A stretch of DNA of 64,000 bases from Pelecanus crispus. Its lineage: Eukaryota; Chordata; Aves; Pelecaniformes; Pelecanidae. Each line of letters begins with the position of its first letter. Position 1 is the stretch's first letter. A program made the translations under genes and the position numbers. The stretch is from positions 20,437,397 through 20,501,396 of the forward strand of contig NC_134652.1 of the NCBI RefSeq assembly GCF_030463565.1, given 5' to 3'. The notes under the pieces were generated by a model. The model saw nothing but the letters and a program-made list of their open reading frames with translations, had not been told where the DNA came from and made no database searches. This document shows positions 55,042-64,000 of this stretch, one piece after another.

Positions 55042-58000
55042 AGTTTCCCCTTTGTAACATATTTTTAAATTCCGTGAAAATTAGTCATAACACACTGACT
55101 TCACTGCTGTCAGCAACAGTAGTCAATATTTTGACTATTGGTCTTACTAAAAAAACTGCATTAAAGACATCACTGGTAAAATTTTCCAAAGCACTGTTTT
55201 CATTCAAAGCTTAGGTTTTGTTAAGAATAACAGGGACTTGGGGCATTAGCAATGATTTATTCTTTGCATATTTTTAATAGTGGATTATTTCAGAAATACT
55301 CATCCTTTTGTTTGAATTTTTGATGGAATGTAAAGCCCAGATGTGGTTCCCATGAAAATCATTCTCTTCAGTTCATTGGGATCAGGATCCTTACAGTACA
55401 TCTAGAAATATTTGCTAATATAGGAGCTAAAATGTGGTATAGTTCCACTTTTTACAAACTACTCTTGAGAGTACAGTTCTGCATTCATCCCATGATAAGA
55501 AAAAGCTTACTTTAATATCATCATGAAAAGTTAAAACAGTAATACTCTGTTTTACTGTACTGTGAAGTGTGATGATTATAGAATCCTAGAATAAAGATGC
55601 ATCTCAAACCATAAAGGGGTCCGTTCTTATTAAAATAGCCAGATAAGCAGGCAAACCCCACCTTTTAATTACTCATAATGGAACTAAACTGTCTCAAACT
55701 TGAAATAGGGCACATCCAGTGACTGCCAAATGAAGATAAAGGACTGTTTCATGCCAGTAAGACACTCATGATGCAGATACTTGTACTTCTGTACTTTGAA
55801 GTGGATGTTCAAGTGAATTTGGTGAAAAATAGGCTAGAAATTCAGGCACCTAACTCATTCAGCATTTTTTGAAATGCCAGGCCACGTTTTGGCACAGCAC
55901 ATAATTATTTATACACACACTTGGGTTTGATATAAAATATGCTGAAAACCAGCCTAAATAGCACACTGCCTTCTGTTGGTTCTCTCCAAAAAGAAACAGC
56001 ATGTTCATCTGTCAACATGTTTTTTGAAACAACCATTCATCGTTACAGCAAGTGATTCAGCTAGTATAGTAAGTAGTCTCTTCTGGAAAAAAACAACAAA
56101 GCACTGAATGTCATGGCAAGATCATTCTCTTGTGCAAAGAAAAAAAACCCCAATCAACCAAAAACATCAGAATGGCCTTTTGATGAAAAGAAGCACCACA
56201 AGGAACTGCTTGCTGAGAACCCCACATCTCTGAATGGAGAAGTTGCTCTTCATAGTAGGAGCTACTAAGCTTGGCTCTAGAAAAGCCTGTCTCAGTAGCG
56301 ATTCATAATTTAACACTGTTCCTTAGCTCCATGGCTCTGTTTAAACAGTATTGCCAAGACCTCCTCCCAGGCTCCACTAGCTCCCAGAGGCAGCTGCTGA
56401 GCTATACAATCACGTCTCCTAGAAATGGGTCAAGGTTATATCCCCTTTTTCACCTGCTGTGAAGGACCAGTCCCACCCACCTCCCAGCACACTGCCTAGA
56501 GGTCTCTCTGCAGACTGTGTCAGTGGTGTGCAGACAGCAGCATCTTCACCTGCTTGGGTACTGAGAAGGAGAAATCACATGCAGAGGAGATCCTCCATGT
56601 ACAGATATGCCAAACCCAAGTCTTGCCCATACGGTTACATCACTCAGTGCTGTATCTTACATCACAACACTGAGCTTTATTTTTGTCTAAAGAAAATATG
56701 GGTCACACAAGGGTCTGTTTTCCCACAGTTAAAAAAAGAGTTAGAACAATTATTTGAAGACTTTTAAAGTCGTTCTGTGAATATTTGGATGACTGCAGTT
56801 AGTTAATATAGCTACTTGAATATCATTGACTGGCTGTTTTCTAGGGACAGTTTTCCTTTTGGAACAGACACAAACATTACTTCATTAAGAAGCTACATCA
56901 ATAAAATTAGATTGCTACAGGGTCTGCTAAGACTCTGATAAACCACTATGATATGCAGATAATGTCCAACATGACACATGCAAAAACATTACTCTTACTC
57001 CCTGCAGAAAATATGAATGTAGAACCTACAGGCTTTTCCCATTGCTTCAGAGCACAGAGAACTCTGACCTTCACCTATTTTCTCATTCATTTGTATGCAA
57101 ACTGTTTTGAAGTCAAGATCTAGTATGTCCATGCTACTACAACATAACCCTATGCATTTGAGCTGTATACGTAGGTGATGGCTCACTATCAGATTAATTA
57201 ATATGCTCTGTCTACAAAGATAGTAGTCACATTTAAGAGAATGTGCTGAAAACCACACTGGAAATATTGAACATTTAAACATGCATCTGTGAACTGCTGA
57301 CATTTCTTTCTCTTGTGGTTTCTTGTGTCAAAACAAAACACAATCCCTCCTTCCCTCTCCCTTTTTTGCTAAACCCATTCAGTTTCAGCAGAAAAGCATT
57401 TTTAACATAATGCATAAAGTATCACCAGTGCTAGAATGTCTTGGATTACAATCAATAGCTGCCTTAGGCAGTCACTGAAATACACTTATGCGACACAGAA
57501 CAGCATCTTTCCAGTGACCCACCAAAAGGATGTTCTAGACTTGGTGTAGAAAACCAGTGCCATTTCCTTCCTTTAGGAAATCCACAATAATTCCCTGTCA
57601 AGATTAGTGTACCAAGGCACTTTAAGCCAGAAGAGGGCAGAAATAAAAGAAATAGCTGTTGTTATATAATATGTTCTTTGATGATTCAGCTGAAATGCTG
57701 AAAAGAGAGATACCTGCAATACATAACATCACTGACAAAACTAACTTCCACCATGAAGACAAGAAGCTGTGTTGCTAAGGGAAACAAATGAGAGGCTAAA
57801 ATCAGCACAGAGGTCTGCAACACTTCATAGGTTTCCAAGAAACAAAGAAAGTATGATTCCTTGCAAATCCTCAGGTTTCACAGATTTTTCTGCCTGTAGC
57901 CCTATTTCTCTCAGAGGCAAAGTCCCACTAGGATAGAAGGCTTAAGAACCTTCCTGTTCTTCCTTTAAAAGGCAATGATTTTTTTGGGCAATATTTGCTA

Positions 58001-59764
58001 CTTAATTTTATTACCCTTTCAGACTCCATAACCTCTAATGCGGACTTTTATTAATTGGGTGAGTAACCCGTTGCAACCATCAATTTCTGTTCATAATGTA
58101 GGTGACAAAAAAAAGGGGAATTAAATTTAGTTGACATTTCTGACATACAAATTCACAGTTCATCTGAAGTCTATTAAATTGCCTATAAACAAGCAAGCTT
58201 GGCTTGTGGTCTCAAATCTAGAAAAAATAATTCGGGGCATTAGTTCAATGGATTGTGACTGTTTTGTACATGAATGGGTATGTAAGCAAAGTGCAGGTAA
58301 AAAACTGGTAATGGTATTACCTACAGGACAGAGTGTGGTCAACCAGTGCAAATAACTACCAGTTAACCTGGCATGTTTCTCCAGTACGATGCTTATACTA
58401 AGATAATACAGTTAGTTGACTTCATAATGAAGTCTTTGACCTCCTGCCCTATCCTAGACGATTCAGGATGTCTCATGCTATGAGCAGATGGGAAAAAAGC
58501 CCAGGAATGCCTGGCTCTACAGGAAGAATTCAGTGTGCTTTAGACCATTTTTTCTATTTGGATATTTACAATAATGTCTCATTTGTAAGTTCGCTTAGAT
58601 TGACAATAGCAAGCACATGTTTTATAGCAGCACTGACTGTAAACCAGTCAGCTCACAGGGCTGCTTGAAAGTCAGCTGAATTATCCAAAATACCAAAGCT
58701 GAGCGCAATGATTTGTGGCTAACATTTTATACACTTGCAGGCCAACAGGCTACTCATCCCAGTAAAGGATGGGTAGATGCAGATGCAGAGACTACCTTTG
58801 AGCCTATTTCCAAATGATTTGTTTTTCCCTTCAGGATGAGTCCAATGATCTTTGCAGCCTATCCAAGCTCCTTTCCATATCAATGGAGAGAGCTAGACAT
58901 CTCTGAGGACCTTTTGACAGTGGTTCAGAGATGCTAAAAGAGGAAGATGTTTTCTATGTTGGTTATGTAGTGAGCCCACAGCTTCCCTAATGCAATTCCG
59001 TATGTTGTGTGCTGCACTGTGAGTCATCTAGAGCTGCCAGTAGGAAGTGGTAGGCAACGGGTTGTGTCTGAGCAGGTGCCTGATTCACAGCACTACGATG
59101 AGGTATCATCATCCACGTAAGATTGAAAATGCTGGATTTTTATAAAAGGGATGCCTATGCAACAACAGCACTAAGCCACTACACATGGATCATTCAGGAA
59201 CTGTACAAGCAAGACCATTTGCTTTCACGGACTGATACTTCTATTTATAATGGAAACTATGACCAGAAAAATATGTTTTCTGGCATGGGAATCTAACTAT
59301 TAAATATTTATTAAAAGGATATAGACAAAGACTTTCATTACATGGAAGCAAACTAAGTTTCAGAACACAAACTGGAAATGTAATCTTTGACACAGAAATA
59401 AAGTCTCAGGAGTCAGAAAACAACAGAAAAAATATACTATGCATACAAGTCCAGCAAACAGAGACCAAATATTTATTTTTATACAGCATTTGCTCAGTGT
59501 CTTCATGCATAAGTCACCTTGCCACTCGCTCAGCAGCTGAAGATTTCATGACAACCCTCACCTTGAGCTATACTCTTCCTCAGCTTGGTGATTAACTTCC
59601 AGGAAATGCCTTAAGGCCTGACCTTGAGTGTACTTCATGCACATAAAGAAAACCACATGAGAAATGCCTTCACAGTATCCCCACAGCAATATCAGTAATA
59701 CACATGATTGCAGGATTGATCAAGACACTGAACCCTATTTTTAAACTAAAGACTACAAAATATG

Positions 59765-59783
59765 CCCCCCCCCCCCCCCCCCC
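59765..59783. repeat. C19 homopolymer
   Basis: Nineteen consecutive C on the plus strand (G on the STAMBPL1 sense strand) in intron 1. Length is likely polymorphic and prone to sequencing error. Confidence 0.85.
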
Positions 59784-60769
59784 GGCACTTACAGCCATTT
59801 AAAATACTATTAAAAAACCCCATAACTATGAAATTTGTACCTACAAAATTACACAGAATTTGGAAGGAATGTTTCTTACACCCTACTGTGATCTATGAAA
59901 CTCTGGACTTGTCAACACTGGCCTTTGGTTTAGTTACTCATACCTTTAGCACCCAGACATGCAATATACCAGGCAGAAATGCATTTAACATGTCAGAAAA
60001 TCCAGCTGTTAGAGAGTAACACAATATATTGCCTCAGTAACACCCACAACAACAAACCTGGACTCAGTTCTCCTAGGAATATTTCATGAAGTTCTGAGAC
60101 TGTATCCTATTTTCTAGGACCTGATGGTCTAAGGCAATTTATCAAATATATGCTAACTACGTCTTTGGACAGTCAACCACTTGAGCCTGCAATGAGGACA
60201 AAACCCACTTCTGTGAAGACAGAACTTTCTCAAATCGAGTCTTCGCTTGAGGAATGAACTCCCTGGGAACTACAGTCCATCCAAGACCTCAATCTCACCG
60301 CTTTCCATTCTCAGTAAAAGGTGGGTTTTTTCCTGCCCATGACTTCTCAGACGAGTATTCAGAACCACGTGCATATTAAATAAAAAGAATTCCAAACCAA
60401 GAGGAATTTCCACAGAAAAGACTTTTTGCCACCCTTCTGAAACAAGACAGTGCATCCACGTGCGAGAGAGGTGAATTACATTCCTCGGCGCACATCGGAG
60501 GGACGCCTTAGATGCTACAGAGGTCAGAATGAGGTAGGTACAAAATGAGGTACATGAGCAGAAACAGCCTGAGTTACAGATGCCTAGCGAAGGCGATTTC
60601 TTCTTTTTTTACATTCTTTCACTTTCTGTTCCGATGACAATCTTTCACATGTATACGGAAATTATTTAGAGTACCCCTATAAGCTCAGCTTCTCTCCGAA
60701 GCGCGGTAACATTCTGAACTCTGCTCCCCACCGCACTATAATCGCCTATTTTTGTAGACGCAGTGAAAC

Positions 60770-61850
60770 CAGCAGCTTTACCCAGCCCGGGCTCGCTGCC
60801 CCCCGCGCCTGCCCGCACGCCCCGCAGCCGCCAGCGACAGCCCGATGCCCGCCCACGCTGCAGCCGCGCACCCGGAGCTGCCCCTGCCCCTGCCCCTGCC
60901 CCCCCTCGCCCCGAGGCGCACCCCGCTGGGGCTGCTCTTCGGGACAGGTCCGCCCTGCGCGGAGGAGGGCGATCCGCGACGGGCCTCCGGGCATCGCGGC
61001 ACCTCACACCTGGGGCGGGGCGGGGCCGGCCCGGCCCGATCGCGCACCGGCGACGTCGGCTGGGGCAGCGGAGCTGGCGGAGCCCGTTCCGGCCACGGCC
61101 CCCGCCGCTCCCCGGGCCCGGCGGCGGCAGCGCACGGCCCGGCCCGGCCCGGCCCGGCGCCACCTCTTTCTCCCTCTGCCCGCAGGGACCGTTGGCGCAA
61201 AGCGGCGGGATGGAGGCGGGGAGGCAGCGCCCGGAGCGGGGGAGGCGGCGGCTGCTTACCGGGTCTCGCATCCGTGTGAGCGGCCTCGGCGGCCGGTGCT
61301 GCAGACAAAGCGAGGGGCGCCCGCCCCGCCGCGGGGGGCGGGGGGGAGGCAGGAGCGGCGGGGCGGCCTGGGCCTCCGCCGCCCGGCCTCGCCTCGCCCC
61401 GCCGGGACTCCGGTGCCCTGGGCGCCCTGCGCAGGAGCGGCGGGCGGGGCGGCAGGTGCCGGCCGCGCCGCGCAGGGGAGCCGAGCCGAGGGCCTTGCGC
61501 CGCCGCAGCCGGCCCAGGTTACGGTGCGGGGCGAAGGGAGGAGCCTGCGCGGCGCCGGGGCGAGCGGCGTGGCCGCGTCCCGCTCTGCGCCGCGGGGTCC
61601 GCCGCCGCCCGCCGCTACAGCCCGGCGGCCGCGGGCGCCGCCGCGCGCACGGGGCCGCCGTTGCAGCCCAACGGCCGCGCGGGGAGGCGGCGGGCGAGGG
61701 CAGAGCGCAGCCCACGGCGCCATCCCGCAGCGGGGCCCGCGCCCACCCGGCGTGTGTCCCCTCGGCGCTTCCCGCCGTCCCGGCGTCAGTCCGGCCACGG
61801 CTGAAGTAAGTCCGCGCCTCCTCGGGTACCGGCGGGCACGCACGCCTCAC
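60770..61850 (-). promoter_or_regulatory. STAMBPL1: STAMBPL1 CpG-island promoter
   Basis: About 1.1 kb of dense CpG sequence without a TATA box. It includes GC boxes (ggggcgggg near 61012 and 61017; ggcggggcgg near 61446), a ggccc pentamer repeat at about 61136-61160 and a cccctg hexamer repeat at about 60882-60903. This is the pattern of a housekeeping promoter at the 5' end of STAMBPL1. Overlapping 350-400-codon open frames on both strands reflect GC content, not genes. Divergent transcription to the right is possible but unsupported. Confidence 0.75.
61260..61340 (-). other. STAMBPL1: STAMBPL1 non-coding exon 1 (3' end at 61260; 5' end unknown)
   Basis: A good donor, gacccg/GTAAGC at 61259, lies in the middle of the CpG island and is placed as expected for the untranslated first exon of this gene. 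The upstream limit given is only a placeholder, since no TSS can be read from the sequence. Confidence 0.45.
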
Positions 61851-62164
61851 CTGGGCTAATCTGCACCGGGGGTGAGGCTAACCGAGGGGAAAAGCGTTAG
61901 CACCGGTGCTGAGGAAGGTGTCTACGGGTAAGGAGGAAGAGGAGGAAGGTTGGAATGAAGGTGCGGTGGTGGGTATGGGACAGCGGTACCTGGGAAGAGG
62001 GGTCGCTGGAGAGGAGGGGACTTTCTCCCCGAAGGCAGGGGAGGTAGGGGTTTGTGGTAGGAAGAGAAGCTCAGCCTGGGTTTCTGCGGAGGCCGTGCAG
62101 TGCAGTGCAGCGGGCTGGCCCAGGTCTCTGCTAGGAATGTCTAGCCAGCGCAGCAGTTGCTCCA

Positions 62165-62290
62165 TGGTAAGTTTGGATGGCCTTCTTGGCGGCCCTCTGC
62201 TGAACTTGCTCAGCAGATATTGATCATATTGACGTCTTTCCTGGGGCCCAAACCTGGACACGGAAGTCTAGATATGGTCTAAGATACTTG
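62165..62290 (-). mobile_element. CR1 LINE internal fragment
   Basis: On the minus strand it reads through gtgtccaggtttgggcccca, then gaaagacgtcaatatg and ctgagcaagttcagcagagg. This matches the CR1 ORF2 segment that codes for [20 protein letters not shown] in the copy at 2976-4168. Diverged and with indels. The 127-codon open frame across it is accidental. Confidence 0.65.
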
Positions 62291-64000
62291 TATTTAGCTC
62301 ATCCTGCACCCCCAGGCGCAGTAAGGGCATTTCTTTTCCTTCCTTTCGTTGTGTGTGTGGCTCAATGGTTCTGGGTGCCTGGCATCCCACCTTTGGTGCT
62401 GGTGGCTGTGGGGTGGAGCAGCAGGTCTTGGTCCTGGCTTTAAGAACAGGAGGGACTGATTTGGGCAAGCAACAAAAATCCTATTTGTTTTAACACTACC
62501 TTGTACTCGTGGATTTTTCATGCAACACCGGTTGTTCCCTGAGTTTGTTGAAAGTGTTACAAATACAGGCTCGTGCTCGTCTATGCCATGGAGGGTTTTC
62601 TCTGTGTGCCGTGGGGCTGTCGGGTTAATCCTGTCCTGAAGCAGAGATGCAAGGGACCCTTACAATGCTGCAAGGATGTTGTCTGGGTAGCTAACAGTCT
62701 TCCGAGGGGAAGTCTAAGGGGTCAGTGTTCCTGGTCTCTAGACACTGGCCACTCCAGGACTGCCTTCCCGCTGGATGGCAATAAGAAGATAGCATTTGGT
62801 TGCTGGTAACTCTGGCAAGTGGAGAGCCTATCTGATGAGCATTTGGAAATTGTTGTCTTCCATTAGAGAATTTGGCAATCCTTTGTAAAACTCGGTTAGG
62901 TCAGAGGTGGTGTTAGGTTGAACATTAGGCTGACTTAGGTGTTCAGTATGGAAGACACTGCACAGTGTGTTCTTTCCCAAGCAGTGTTGGTCACTGACCT
63001 GAATGCTTCCCTGTAACCTCTTGCAGGGTGTGTCTGTGGCAGGTTCTTCTTGCACAGCACAAGAAGGCCCTCTAGAGAAGGTTGCACTTGATATCCTGGA
63101 ATGCCCCTTGGTGGCTGCTTCCAAGCTGAGTGAGCTTAATCTCAGACCTGTGTCCACATAACCAGGTTTTGAGGAACTGCTAGATCCCTCTTCATTCTTC
63201 TACCCAGAAAGGACAGACCCCAGCGTCTGCCTGTTCCTTTCTGCAGCTGGACAGAGCCATGTGCTCTGGTTCATGGAGAATATGAGTTAGTTCATGGTTA
63301 GCCCTGATTCTGTGGCAGGGAAAAGGCACCACTGGTGAGGGTAGAAGGAGGTTGGTGTTGCGATTCTTTGTTTTCCCTCCCATCCACTGTATGTTTTGTG
63401 CAGCATCATGCAGTCAGGTTCATCACGTGCATCTTGTCTGAATGTTAGGTGGTGCTGCAGAAGTGTGAGTGAGAGCAGAGATGAAGGGCTTTGCTTCCAG
63501 ACAGTTCAAAGAGGCGCTCACTTCCTCTTTACCTAAGCTGGAATTCTTGATCCTGTTCCCGCTCCGTTCAGACCTAGAGCTCTTGTTTGTATTGGGTGTA
63601 ATGTCTGATGTGCCTATGCCAGGTCTACCCTGCTACAGTGAGGAGGTGGGCTAGGTCTGCTCTGGGTTCTCTGGGGTGGTCAGGACACTAGGATTTATAA
63701 ATAATGTGGTGTAAGTGAGCGTAGCCACTTTGCAATCTCTGTGTCTTGGACTGTGAACCTCTCCAGAAGTTGTAAGCTCAGTTCCCAGTGGTACCACAGA
63801 CTGCTAGACAAGATGTGTCATCTCCTTAGCATATGTTTTCTATATTGCATGAGACAAACATGTTTTGCTTATATATTGATGTCTATCTCCCAGATTATCA
63901 TCAAATGAGTTTCATTTGCCACAAGTCTTGATTGAGGAATCTGGGCTTAAGCCCCCACCCAGAAACACCCACAGTGCCTGAGCTACCCTGTCCTGGCCTG
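62291..64000. other. Right flank, no gene recognised
   Basis: Unique-looking sequence with short open frames on both strands and no recognisable domain or exon. In mammals ANKRD22 lies on this side of STAMBPL1, transcribed away from it; no ankyrin-coding exon is visible here. Confidence 0.5.

Larger units (their letters stand above)
49933..61259 (-). other. STAMBPL1 intron 1 (5' UTR intron)
   Basis: About 11.3 kb between the likely non-coding first exon and the start-codon exon. It holds a T21 run on the plus strand (51880-51900), the 23-bp tandem repeat at 54954-55041, a C19 run (59765-59783) and a moderately GC-rich unclassified block at about 54.25-54.8 kb. No internal exon recognised. 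Confidence 0.6.

Noticed and set aside
60666-61850. Long overlapping open frames (up to 394 codons) on both strands
   Set aside because: They occur within a CpG island, are rich in Arg/Pro/Ala/Gly in every frame, and show no domain. GC-rich DNA simply lacks stop codons.
62291-64000. Search for ANKRD22 or another gene on the right flank
   Set aside because: No ankyrin-like or otherwise recognisable exon on either strand.

Overview
The window is nuclear DNA from a bird (sauropsid). It has intron-rich vertebrate genes with long AT-rich introns, CpG-island promoters, and several CR1 LINE copies of avian type: 5'-truncated, with a 3' end of the kind gatgattctatgattctat. No bacterial, viral or organellar genes were recognised, and no tRNA, rRNA or CRISPR arrays.

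Three neighbouring genes could be reconstructed exon by exon, in the order known from mammals (10q23 in human), here shown flipped. (1) FAS (minus strand, left). The promoter/CpG island and coding exon 1 are at about 10.65-11.1 kb, intron 1 is 8.75 kb, and exons 2 and 3 are at 1.7-1.9 kb and 1.0-1.15 kb. The remaining exons (rest of the cysteine-rich domains, transmembrane segment, death domain) lie off the left edge. (2) ACTA2, alpha smooth-muscle actin (plus strand, 26.2-36.3 kb), is complete. It has a TATA/CArG smooth-muscle promoter, a non-coding exon 1, eight coding exons giving exactly 377 residues, and a poly(A) signal. (3) STAMBPL1, also called AMSH-LP (minus strand, 38.0-61.3 kb), has a complete CDS. 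Ten coding exons give 435 residues with an intact JAMM deubiquitinase active site, and a CpG-island promoter with a probable non-coding first exon lies at 60.8-61.8 kb.

FAS and ACTA2 are divergent, with about 15 kb between their promoters. ACTA2 and STAMBPL1 are convergent, with about 1.7 kb between poly(A) signals; that gap holds long G runs. To the right of STAMBPL1 (61.9-64 kb) only a CR1 scrap was recognised. By mammalian synteny ANKRD22 would be the next gene, but none of it is seen here.

The genes do not form one pathway. FAS is a death receptor at the plasma membrane, ACTA2 a contractile filament subunit, and STAMBPL1 a K63-ubiquitin-specific endosomal deubiquitinase. The rest is introns and intergenic DNA with CR1 pieces, a few tandem repeats and homopolymer tracts. 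The most useful unusual points are: an in-frame upstream ATG in STAMBPL1; a simple-repeat splice acceptor in front of its catalytic-glutamate exon; a conserved CArG box in ACTA2 intron 1; an internal CpG-rich island in FAS intron 1; and a CR1 copy that keeps an open reading frame although its reverse-transcriptase active site is altered.
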